64,000 nucleotides of DNA from positions 1 through 64,000 of the forward strand of contig JAFVGH010000097.1 of NCBI GenBank assembly GCA_017475045.1, read 5' to 3'. Under the pieces are notes generated by a model. It saw nothing but the letters and a program-made list of their open reading frames with translations, ran no database searches and was not told the DNA's origin. Position numbers and translations under genes: made by a program. Source of the DNA: Fibrobacter sp. (GTDB taxonomy: Bacteria > Fibrobacterota > Fibrobacteria > Fibrobacterales > Fibrobacteraceae). Positions 8,920 through 17,039 of this stretch are shown here, piece by piece; the first letter of the stretch is position 1, and every line of letters begins with the position of its first letter.

Positions 8920-11640
8920 TTAAGAAACAAATGCGGCAACATCGTCAATAGACTGCGCCACCTGCTGCTTGTTGTTCCAGATACGCATGAAGGTCTTTCC
9001 GTAGGCCTCATTCACAACGCGGTTATCGAGAATCACAATCTTTCCAGAATCGGATTCTGTGCGGATCAGGCGACCAAGTCCTTGACGGAGTTCCATATAG
9101 GCTTCGGGAACGAAATAATTCTTGAAGGTATTCTCGCCCCGAGTTTTCATGTCGGCAGAAATTCCCGCCACCAACGGGTCAGAAGGATTGGGGAACGGAA
9201 GTTTGGTAATCACCAGAAGCTTCAGCGCATCACCCGGGAAATCCACACCTTCCCAAAGAGTCTGGCAGCCAAGCAGGCAGGCACCCCTGGACTTGCGGAA
9301 CATAGAGACAAGACCATCCAGAGAACCGTCCACATGCTGGCACAACAGAAGCTTGTTCTTTTCAGCAAAGGCAGGAGCAAGTACAGCCTGGGCCTTCATC
9401 ATGGTGGCCACACTAGTAAAGAGCACCAAGGTATTTTCTTCCACCGTCGGCAAAAGTTGCAGCAATGTATCATTCAAGGCATTGCCGTATTCTGGAGCAG
9501 ACGGCTTGGGCAAGAACTTCGCCACCATCACCGAACTGCGGGACTCCACCGCAGAAGTATCCGGGAACACCTTCAAGAAGGGCCGCTTCTGAGGAGAATC
9601 CATGTTCATGCCCATCTTCTGAACGAAGTAAGAAAGATCGCCCTGAACCGCCAAGGTGGCCGAGGTGAACAGCGCCGACTTGATCCAAGGGTAGAACTTC
9701 TCCTTCCAGGTATCGCCGGAATGAAGCGGATAGGCATGCATCTTAAGGGTATGCGGATTGAAAGGTTCTTCTAGGTAGAACACCCAGTCAGCACGACCCG
9801 CCTTCACCAAGAATTCAAAGTCCGCCATAAAGCGGGCCAAATCTTCCATGGCACCGCGGGCATCTTTCACCAGGCCCTTTGTCGCAGGGACCACAGCAAG
9901 GGAATCAAACAATTTGTCAGCCTGGGCTTTCGATACTAGGAACTGATCCACAAAAGGCTTGGGATCTGCATCGTATTCCGCCAGAATCCCGTTCCTGTAA
10001 ATAAGACCTGTCTTGTCCGTCTTGAGCTTGCCTATGCGCTTGCCTATCTTCATGAAGAGGCGGTGCAGGCATTTTTCCGTTTCGTTCAAGGCGTTAATCA
10101 GTTCTTCACAAGCGTTGATGAGCGCCGTCTCTTCGGCGGGAATCCGGCTTTCTATTTCGGCGATAAGGCCGTCCTTGCGCTGGCGCGAAGGCACCAATGT
10201 CTTTGCGATGTTCCTGTAACCGAAGAAGGATACCAGCCTGCCCTGGGCCTGGTTACTGACTTCCGGAAGCCTGTGGGCTTCGTCAAAGACGATATGTTCG
10301 TAGGTGGGCAGCAGGGCGAAATCCAACTTTAAGTCTGCCATGAACAGGGCATGATTCACCAGCAACATGTTAGAAGCGGCAGCGCGACGCTTTGCCACCA
10401 TGGCAGGGCAGTGTGCGTAATGGACACACTTTTCGCCTTCGCAAGTAGAAGCACTGCTAGAAAGCTTGGACCATAGTACGCGATTGCGGTTGTGGTTAAA
10501 GGAGGTGCATTCGTTGATGTCACCGGTAGTGGTCCGTTCGACCCAGGGGAGCAGCGCCATAAAGGAATCCCGCTCTTCGCTCTGCAAAAGACCGGCGGAA
10601 CATTCCAGAAGCTGTTCGAACTTGCGCAGGCACAAATAATTGTCGCGACCCTTCAGGATAGCCACTTTCAGCTTGCCGTCAAACAAAGGTTCTATCTGCG
10701 GGATGTCATGATTCCAGAGCTGTTCCTGGAGCGCCCGGGTAGCGGTACTGACAACCACACGCTCCCCTGCCACCGCCTTGTTGGCTGCAGCAATCAGATA
10801 GGCCATAGACTTTCCGGAACCCGTAGGAGCCTCTATAACGCAAAGGCCTCCCTTGTACATGTTACGTTCAGCAATGGAGGCGTATTCCGCCTGGTTCTTG
10901 CGGTAGGTAAATTCCGGAATCTGCTTGGAGAGGAGCCCGCCCTCATCGAAAAATTCGGAGACACGCTTACCCTTCGCTGGTAAAGGCACTCCCTGTTCAC
11001 CAGAAACCTCAGGAATCTTGTAAGACGGGCAAAATTCTGTGGCACCGGCAGCGGGTCCGAAAAGTTTTTCCCAATGGGTCTCGGCGCTGACCTTCGTGAG
11101 GGCATTCATGAGCCAGGAATCCATAGACGCAATCTTCTCGAAGGCCCTCACGAAAAGCTTGCCGCAAGCTTCGGCGTCGGGAAGCGCACGATGGGCGCGG
11201 CTATGCTCGATCCCGAGGGATGCCACCAGCGTATCCAGGCGATGGTTGGGAACATCCTGGAAGGCGATTCTCGAAAGGGTCAGGGAATCCCATACAGGAT
11301 GGTTTTCAAAATCGATTCCCACCTTTTCAAAAGCGCTCTTTATAAAACGGGCATCAAAATTTGCATTGTGGGCCACGATAGGGCTATCGCCGATAAAGCT
11401 GCGAATTTTTCCAGCCAAAGTTGCAAAATCTTCGGAAGCATCAAGTTCTTTCTGTGTTATTCCCGTAAGGCTCTCGATAAAGGGGCGAAGCTTCACAGAT
11501 GCCGGACGGACTAGGTAATCCATAGATTCCGCAGGGCTCCCGTCCTGGAAGCGCATCAAGGCAACCTCGATGATTTCATCCTTGTCAAATTCAAGGCCGG
11601 TGGTTTCCAGATCGATAGCAACAAAAGTAGGAATGTTCAT
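8920..11640 (-). CDS. dinG: DinG-family helicase with N-terminal DEDD exonuclease domain
   Basis: This 906-residue protein has two parts. Residues about 5-165 form a DnaQ-like 3'-5' exonuclease with the ExoI motif AIDLETTG (Asp10, Glu12), VAHNANFD and a final HRALPDA motif. Residues from about 230 form an XPD/DinG superfamily 2 helicase with Walker A APTGSGKS, DEAH in VFDEAHRL and motif VI QGLGRLIRTESD. Four cysteines between Walker A and DEAH, including CEGEKCVHYAHCPA, are placed like the iron-sulphur ligands of XPD/DinG proteins. The exonuclease-helicase fusion is the layout seen in Firmicutes DinG. Probable roles are R-loop, replication-fork or recombination processing. It starts the helicase pair with the downstream 6969-8864 gene. 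Confidence 0.93.
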   Translation of the reverse strand: MNIPTFVAIDLETTGLEFDKDEIIEVALMRFQDGSPAESMDYLVRPASVKLRPFIESLTGITQKELDASEDFATLAGKIRSFIGDSPIVAHNANFDARFIKSAFEKVGIDFENHPVWDSLTLSRIAFQDVPNHRLDTLVASLGIEHSRAHRALPDAEACGKLFVRAFEKIASMDSWLMNALTKVSAETHWEKLFGPAAGATEFCPSYKIPEVSGEQGVPLPAKGKRVSEFFDEGGLLSKQIPEFTYRKNQAEYASIAERNMYKGGLCVIEAPTGSGKSMAYLIAAANKAVAGERVVVSTATRALQEQLWNHDIPQIEPLFDGKLKVAILKGRDNYLCLRKFEQLLECSAGLLQSEERDSFMALLPWVERTTTGDINECTSFNHNRNRVLWSKLSSSASTCEGEKCVHYAHCPAMVAKRRAAASNMLLVNHALFMADLKLDFALLPTYEHIVFDEAHRLPEVSNQAQGRLVSFFGYRNIAKTLVPSRQRKDGLIAEIESRIPAEETALINACEELINALNETEKCLHRLFMKIGKRIGKLKTDKTGLIYRNGILAEYDADPKPFVDQFLVSKAQADKLFDSLAVVPATKGLVKDARGAMEDLARFMADFEFLVKAGRADWVFYLEEPFNPHTLKMHAYPLHSGDTWKEKFYPWIKSALFTSATLAVQGDLSYFVQKMGMNMDSPQKRPFLKVFPDTSAVESRSSVMVAKFLPKPSAPEYGNALNDTLLQLLPTVEENTLVLFTSVATMMKAQAVLAPAFAEKNKLLLCQHVDGSLDGLVSMFRKSRGACLLGCQTLWEGVDFPGDALKLLVITKLPFPNPSDPLVAGISADMKTRGENTFKNYFVPEAYMELRQGLGRLIRTESDSGKIVILDNRVVNEAYGKTFMRIWNNKQQVAQSIDDVAAFVS

Positions 11641-11647
11641 AAGAATC

Positions 11648-13444
11648 TCACTTCTTTGGCAATGTCGGCAAATTGGGAATCAACTTGTTCAGGTCGTTCT
11701 CGCCCTTGGAAATCTTAAGCGTATCGCTGGGGGCGCGCCAGGCCTGCCCAAACCTGAATGGCGCAAGCTTACCCGCATCAGGAGTGTTCCGGCTTTGTTC
11801 GGGATAGTAGTACTCGATAAAGAAGGTCCCCTCTTCCAAATCAGGGAATGCAAATTTTCCGGAACCATCGCATTTTGCCACCCGAGCCTCTTTCGTCTCA
11901 ATCGAAGTCAGGCGCACGGCAACCTGGGCATTACCACCCGGGACAGCACCCTTGAGGGAGGCCAACTTCAACTTGGACACCGATTCCACGCGGGTCAGCC
12001 GCTTATACTTGAGGGTGATAACCGTATCGCGAACACCATTGCTATCTGCCGCCGCAAGGGTCGTATCGTTGTAACCTTCCAAAACCTCAATGGCCACGTC
12101 CGTAGGCCACTCGTCATTCCGCTTAACCAACAGACGAACAGGATCAATGGGCTCCACCTGCATCAGCGTCGTATCCTTGTTGATAGCGATGTAGAACGCC
12201 TGCGTGAGACTATCACCAAAGGGCTTGTCATACGAAATAATCAGGGAATCGTGAGGGAAAACTGCCTTGGTTCTAGACGTGAACTTTGCAGAAGAAACGC
12301 TTGGTGCTAAAGTATCCTTTGCCACTTCCTGCCATTCCCATTCCACATAGTTTCGAAGCGTATCCAAGGGGCGGAACAGAGAATCCTTTGCTGCAAGACA
12401 GGTAAACTTGTAAACCACTTCCTTCTTAGGCTTTTCGCTAAAATAGAACTGCGGTTTCTTGGAAGAAGCCCCCAGGTAGACCTTGGAGGGGAACAGCTTT
12501 TTCCCGTCGGCATTGGAGGTAAGAGAGCAGTTGGACGTATCCCTGAAAAGGGAATCAAAGTAAACAGGCCTTGTAAAAGTCGCCTCTAGAATATTGGCAA
12601 AAGGCTGAGTAACCGATTCCAGCTCCAAGTAGCTGGTATCCTGATCGGCCAAGGGAATCCACAGGGTATCGGTCATTCCTTCCGTCAGCACAATATCCTT
12701 TTCCCAAAAACCAACCGGTTCCACAGAAGGCTCTATTTTCTGGTTTCCATTCACATCCAAAAAAGTCGCCACACGATAACGTCCAGGCTTGAGACCCGTC
12801 AACTCAAAAACTCCGGCACTATCCACAAGAGTGGTATACAGAGGCGGTTCTTTTGCAAGCATGGGAAGGGAATCCAGCAAGTTGGTGGTAGTGTCCCTAT
12901 ACTTCTGCAGGTAACGGATTCCTTCGCGTTCCGGGCCCATCAAGAACAGGCCTACACTCGGATACAATTTCTTCTTTGTCATCGAATCGAGCACCATGAC
13001 ACGACCCGAAAGCTTCAGAGAATCAATATGCGCTCCCGTTGAGAACACCACCTGGAAAGGTTTTGCAAGGGCGTTGCCATGCAGGTCCTTGATACCGCTA
13101 GCAAAGGTCACCGTATAGGTAGTGCCCGTATCCAGAAGCCCGCGAGACGTCAGCTCCAGGGTCTTGCCACTAACCTCGAAACGCATCTTCTTTTCGATAG
13201 GCGGCGAGATAGACACGGCGTTTCTCGGAATGCTGGGGTTAATCCACTCGTCGAATTCCAGCTTGATGTAAAGCTCGTTAGGGTGGTTCGTGGTACCCGG
13301 GGCCGGATAGACCGCCGCAATCCGGGGAGGCAGCTTGTCTTCGGGACCGCCACCAGGCGCTACCTGGGTTGCACAGGCGATAAGTCCTGCGCAAGCAAAC
13401 GCAAGAACGGTCCAAAAGCAATATGCAGCAGTCCTAAACTTCAT
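11648..13444 (-). CDS. Lipoprotein with bacterial Ig-like (Big_5) and prealbumin-like domains
   Basis: This 598-residue protein has a lipoprotein signal peptide (LIAC, Cys24). The early APGGGPEDKLPPRIAAVYPAPG segment (read in two parts) and the following strands match the SbsA-type Ig-like domain common in Bacteroidota and Fibrobacterota lipoproteins. A carboxypeptidase-regulatory-like segment (AGVFELTGLKPGRYRVATF) follows, and a second such segment lies near the C-terminus. No enzyme motif is visible, so a structural or envelope-anchoring role is likely. It sits 1 nt after lepB and 7 nt before dinG, within a tightly packed minus-strand block. Confidence 0.75.
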   Translation of the reverse strand: MKFRTAAYCFWTVLAFACAGLIACATQVAPGGGPEDKLPPRIAAVYPAPGTTNHPNELYIKLEFDEWINPSIPRNAVSISPPIEKKMRFEVSGKTLELTSRGLLDTGTTYTVTFASGIKDLHGNALAKPFQVVFSTGAHIDSLKLSGRVMVLDSMTKKKLYPSVGLFLMGPEREGIRYLQKYRDTTTNLLDSLPMLAKEPPLYTTLVDSAGVFELTGLKPGRYRVATFLDVNGNQKIEPSVEPVGFWEKDIVLTEGMTDTLWIPLADQDTSYLELESVTQPFANILEATFTRPVYFDSLFRDTSNCSLTSNADGKKLFPSKVYLGASSKKPQFYFSEKPKKEVVYKFTCLAAKDSLFRPLDTLRNYVEWEWQEVAKDTLAPSVSSAKFTSRTKAVFPHDSLIISYDKPFGDSLTQAFYIAINKDTTLMQVEPIDPVRLLVKRNDEWPTDVAIEVLEGYNDTTLAAADSNGVRDTVITLKYKRLTRVESVSKLKLASLKGAVPGGNAQVAVRLTSIETKEARVAKCDGSGKFAFPDLEEGTFFIEYYYPEQSRNTPDAGKLAPFRFGQAWRAPSDTLKISKGENDLNKLIPNLPTLPKK

Positions 13445-13445
13445 A

Positions 13446-14825
13446 TCAAATCAGGGGTATCACCTTGCCTATACGGCTCCAGCGAATGTTAAACGGTATA
13501 CGCCACCAGGTGAAGGGGTTACCCAGGGCAAATTTCTGGTCCTCGTTTTCAAAGGAGAAATAAATCACGAAGGCCTTCGCGCGAACATTGCGGAGGGAGA
13601 CAAAGCCCCAGTAGCGGCTGTCAGCGGAATTGTCACGGTTATCACCCATCATAAAGAACTGCGGACTCTTAATGGTGTAGCTTTCGATAGGCTTACCATC
13701 TACCAGCAGGCGGCGGCGAATCTCGAACTTTGAAGCAGTCTGTTGCGCAGGGGTAACCGACGTATCAACAGCAGCGGAATCCACAACGAGACTATCCGCG
13801 GCGGTTGTTGTGTCGACCGATGGATTATTCAACAGCGCCACGTTCCCTTCCAAATCCCGCAGCACCGAGGCGTCAAACCCAATGTAGCTCACCGGACGCA
13901 TCATGCCGCCCTTCTGGTGCGGGTCCAGCATTGGCAAGAACCCGATTCTCGAAAGCTCCTTGAAATAGGCAAAACTCATGGTACCATAAATCGTGTCGCC
14001 CTGGGTCAAGCGCTGTTGCAGAACCGTACGGTTGTAACGCAACATGTCGTTTATCAAGAGACTGCGGTCACTTTCTACCGGAATAAAGAAATTCTCAAAT
14101 TCGTAATTATTGTTCTCTACGCCATCTATCCACAGCGAAAGGTCCAGTTCCACATGACTGTCGGGGTTTTCCTGCAACACCAGGGAGCGGAGCCACCACA
14201 ACTTTTCAAGCGGCAAGGAATCTACGTAGAACACATCCCCTACCGACGGAACCACAAAGGTCTCCCGCTCATCCTTGGGGGACTTGGTCCGGAACGTAGA
14301 GGTATACTTGCCATGTCCAGGGAGGGTATCCTGACGAACGCCGTTCAGGTAAAGCACGCCCTTGTGAACCGCCAGAGTATCGCCACTCACGCCGACACAA
14401 CGCTTGATGTAATCCTTGGGACCATCCGCATAGTGGACCAAGTGGGGCTGCCCCTCTTCGGGTTCGTGATCCCAGTAGAAATTCCCAAACATCAGGGCGT
14501 TAAACAGATGGGTATAACGGCTAGGATTGTTGTCCGGATATTCAGGCTCACCTGGGTAACGGAAAATCACCACATCGCCCTTCTTAGGTAGCGTATAGCC
14601 CGGGAAATGCTGGTTACTGAAAGGAATGGGCGAACCATAGGTAAACTTGAGGCCCAGCAGAAAGTCCCCCGTATGCAGGGAATCTTCCATAGAGCCGCTG
14701 GGAATCTGGAACGCCTGAATTACATACTGGATAACAATCAGAGCCAATACCACCGGGACGATAATTTCCCGTGTCAAGCCCTTCAAAAAATTTTTCAGCG
14801 AAAACTGTTTCGGTGAATTTTCCAT
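13446..14825 (-). CDS. lepB: Signal peptidase I with large insertion
   Basis: This 459-residue inner-membrane protease removes signal peptides. A membrane helix (about 21-40) is followed by the catalytic serine box IPSGSMEDSL (Ser45), the catalytic lysine in YIKRCVGVSGD (Lys141), and the late box MMGDNRDNSADSR. The protein is longer than typical bacterial LepB because of an insertion between the Lys box and the GDNRDNS box, including a Thr/Ala-rich stretch. Comparable extended forms occur in Bacteroidota. It overlaps no gene but is only 11 nt from the LytTR gene upstream and 1 nt from the lipoprotein gene downstream, so it is probably in one transcript. Confidence 0.95.
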   Translation of the reverse strand: MENSPKQFSLKNFLKGLTREIIVPVVLALIVIQYVIQAFQIPSGSMEDSLHTGDFLLGLKFTYGSPIPFSNQHFPGYTLPKKGDVVIFRYPGEPEYPDNNPSRYTHLFNALMFGNFYWDHEPEEGQPHLVHYADGPKDYIKRCVGVSGDTLAVHKGVLYLNGVRQDTLPGHGKYTSTFRTKSPKDERETFVVPSVGDVFYVDSLPLEKLWWLRSLVLQENPDSHVELDLSLWIDGVENNNYEFENFFIPVESDRSLLINDMLRYNRTVLQQRLTQGDTIYGTMSFAYFKELSRIGFLPMLDPHQKGGMMRPVSYIGFDASVLRDLEGNVALLNNPSVDTTTAADSLVVDSAAVDTSVTPAQQTASKFEIRRRLLVDGKPIESYTIKSPQFFMMGDNRDNSADSRYWGFVSLRNVRAKAFVIYFSFENEDQKFALGNPFTWWRIPFNIRWSRIGKVIPLI

Positions 14826-14836
14826 ACAAAACTCAA

Positions 14837-15607
14837 TTAAAGGCTACGCACCTTCTTCACAAAATTTCTACTGACCAGCAGCTGGCTATGGTCCTTGTCC
14901 CGCAGTACCACGTTCAGCCGGCCCATATCAGTTTTTCTGATTTCGGCGATGTAGTCGATAGCCACCAGATGTGCGCGGTGAATTCGCACGAACTGCCGCG
15001 GGTCTAGCTTCTTTTCCAAATCTACAAGAGGAGTGTCAATCACATACGGGCCGCTCAAGGTATAGACCGTCGTATACTTTTCCTCGCTCTGGAAACGGAT
15101 GATTTCATCCACATTCACCAGCAAAATCCTATCGCCAATTTTCACCTGAATGCGTTGCAAGTAGTTATTGGCGGGCCACATCACCTGCTTAAAGGCGTCC
15201 CAGGAGAAATTTTCGGGCAGCTGGTTTTCTTCCGACACCTGGTCAAGCCGTTTTCGCAATTTCTCCACCGTCTTTTCCAGACGGGCAGGCTCCACTGGCT
15301 TCAGCAAATAATCGACCGTATTCTCTTCATAGGCCCGCAGCGCAAAATTGTCGTAGGCCGTGGTAAACACGATCAGCGGCATGTCCTCTTCCAGGGATTT
15401 CAACGCCTCGAAAGCATCCATGTCATTCAGCTGGATATCCAAAAACACCACATCGGGCAAAAGCTGACCGATTTTCTCAATGGCTTCTGCACCGGAAGCA
15501 GCCTCCCCCACAATTTCAATCTCGGAGGAATAGGGCGCAAGCAGGGAACGCATGCGCACACGGGCAAGGGGTTCATCATCTACAATCAGTGCCGTACACT
15601 GCATCAC
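14837..15607 (-). CDS. LytTR-family response regulator
   Basis: This 256-residue protein has a receiver domain with the acidic pair Asp10/Asp11, phosphoacceptor Asp57 (VVFLDIQL) and the conserved Lys in DYLLKPV. A LytTR DNA-binding domain follows (about 150-250, with RFQSEEKYTTVYT and VRIHRAHLV). Regulators of this type usually pair with a membrane histidine kinase of the LytS/5TM group, but none is adjacent. Instead its start overlaps the stop of an NlpE-like lipoprotein gene by 4 nt and it is followed by signal peptidase I. The context suggests a link to envelope or secretion stress, but this is inference. Confidence 0.92.
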   Translation of the reverse strand: MMQCTALIVDDEPLARVRMRSLLAPYSSEIEIVGEAASGAEAIEKIGQLLPDVVFLDIQLNDMDAFEALKSLEEDMPLIVFTTAYDNFALRAYEENTVDYLLKPVEPARLEKTVEKLRKRLDQVSEENQLPENFSWDAFKQVMWPANNYLQRIQVKIGDRILLVNVDEIIRFQSEEKYTTVYTLSGPYVIDTPLVDLEKKLDPRQFVRIHRAHLVAIDYIAEIRKTDMGRLNVVLRDKDHSQLLVSRNFVKKVRSL

Positions 15608-16119
15608 TTGTCCTCTACTGCCTTTGACGTATCTGCTTTCGCTGAATCAACTTTCGTGGTATCACTAGCAGTTCTCAAAGGATTGATATAGATTCTGATC
15701 AGTTCGGCCTTAAAGCCGTCCTGATCCTTGTAGACCGTGCCCGCTCCTGTAAGCAGGGCAAAAGAACCATAGGACCCCTGCTGGAAATGGTAACGGACCT
15801 TGCCTTCGGAAAGCTCCATGGTCATCTTGTCACCAGCCATGGTAAAGCGGCCCGTCAACGTATCCGTGTCGATGGAATCGGGAGTAGCACCCCTGACCAT
15901 ATTCTGTATAAACACCACAGAACTGTCTTCTTTCAGCTGGGCCTTCACAACCTTCGCCTTGCAATTGTCGCAAGGGAGCCGACCTGAATAAAAGCCCACT
16001 GCTCCCTCGGGAACCTCAATCTTCTTCAGGGGAGGCAGCGGTGCAGGGGCACTTTCCTCCTTGGAACAGCCAAGAAGCAAAAACAGCCCAAATAGGAGAA
16101 TCCATCTAGAAATCTTCAT
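15604..16119 (-). CDS. NlpE-like envelope-stress lipoprotein
   Basis: This 171-residue lipoprotein has a lipobox LLLGC (Cys18). After a Pro-rich linker, GFYSGRLPCDNCKAK matches the start of the NlpE N-terminal domain, in which the CxxC pair is conserved and implicated in copper and redox sensing. The C-terminal tail is Asp/Thr/Lys rich. In Enterobacteria NlpE signals surface contact to the Cpx system. Here it is translationally coupled (4-nt overlap) to a LytTR response regulator, so a comparable sensing role is possible but unproven. Confidence 0.7.
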   Translation of the reverse strand: MKISRWILLFGLFLLLGCSKEESAPAPLPPLKKIEVPEGAVGFYSGRLPCDNCKAKVVKAQLKEDSSVVFIQNMVRGATPDSIDTDTLTGRFTMAGDKMTMELSEGKVRYHFQQGSYGSFALLTGAGTVYKDQDGFKAELIRIYINPLRTASDTTKVDSAKADTSKAVEDK

Positions 16120-16147
16120 GGGCTAAAATCTAAAAAATTTACATGGA

Positions 16148-17038
16148 CTATTTTACAGAGCGGGCTATCCGAAAGCCCAAAGTATGGCTCTTATACAGGG
16201 GAGCCTTATTATCACGTTTGCTAGGAGCACAATCCTTGATTGCCTCCTGGAAACCACCCCCGCGTACAACACGAGTTGTTCCTGTCTCGGCACCGGTGGG
16301 ATCCGCTATATCCTTGTTCTCATACGAACCATACCAGTCATTCACCCATTCTGCCACATTCCCTGCCATGTCGTAGAGACCATATTCATTGGACAAATAT
16401 TGGGCCACCGCCACAGGACCTTTACTTTGTCCGTAATAAGCATAATTTTTTGCTTCTTCTGTACCCCAGTAATAGGTGCTGGCGGTGCCGCCACGAGCGG
16501 CAACTTCCCATTCGCTTTCCGTAGGCAAGCGAACAGCTCCCTTGGCGGAGTAGTCAATGGAAAGGTCTTTCAGGTAAGACTCGTCTCCAACAGAAGTATA
16601 GACATAGGCCGTATCTCGACCGAGCAGCTTGGAATAGGCGTTGCAGAAAAGAACGGCTTGGTACCAGTTCACGTACTCTACCGGAAAATCTGCACCTTCG
16701 TTCGCCTGCTGAGGAATATCGCCCATAACCTTGGTGTAAAGGCCCCTAGTCACTTCGGTGGTGGTAATCTCAAAGCTAGAAATAGAATAGGTCGCAGTGC
16801 CCCGAATAATGGCAGTCGCAGGAATTGTAACCCACGCCAAAGTAGAATCCTCAACCGCACCACTAGAAGATTCAGGATCGGCAGAACCCGAAGAGCCATT
16901 GCTGCCCGAAGATTTGGCAGTACCTTCGTTCTCGTCTGGGAACTTCGGCGCAAAAGTCTCCTCGCCACCACTTGCAGAACAGGCGGCAAAAAAAGCGGCG
17001 AAGAAAGACACCAACAAAAAACTTTCAAGTAATTTCAT
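16148..17038 (-). CDS. Lipoprotein with SUMF1/FGE-like domain
   Basis: This 296-residue protein has a lipobox FAAC (Cys20), a Gly/Ser/Asp-rich linker (about 25-65) and a formylglycine-generating-enzyme-like (SUMF1) fold. Visible signatures are TTTEVTRGLYTKVMGD, PVEYVNWYQAVLFCN, LPTESEWEVAARGG, YDMAGNVAEWVNDWYGS and the final RVVRGGGF...GFRIARS. Only one C-terminal cysteine is apparent near the catalytic region of true FGE, so sulphatase activation is doubtful. Many secreted members bind or modify other substrates. Its GAGG-preceded ATG is 1 nt after the stop of the 3.4-kb gene upstream, implying translational coupling with that secreted protein. Confidence 0.85.
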   Translation of the reverse strand: MKLLESFLLVSFFAAFFAACSASGGEETFAPKFPDENEGTAKSSGSNGSSGSADPESSSGAVEDSTLAWVTIPATAIIRGTATYSISSFEITTTEVTRGLYTKVMGDIPQQANEGADFPVEYVNWYQAVLFCNAYSKLLGRDTAYVYTSVGDESYLKDLSIDYSAKGAVRLPTESEWEVAARGGTASTYYWGTEEAKNYAYYGQSKGPVAVAQYLSNEYGLYDMAGNVAEWVNDWYGSYENKDIADPTGAETGTTRVVRGGGFQEAIKDCAPSKRDNKAPLYKSHTLGFRIARSVK

Positions 17039-17039
17039 A

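Noticed and set aside
16148-17038. True formylglycine-generating enzyme for sulphatases
   Set aside because: The paired active-site cysteines are not both visible and no sulphatase gene is nearby; kept as a SUMF1-like lipoprotein.
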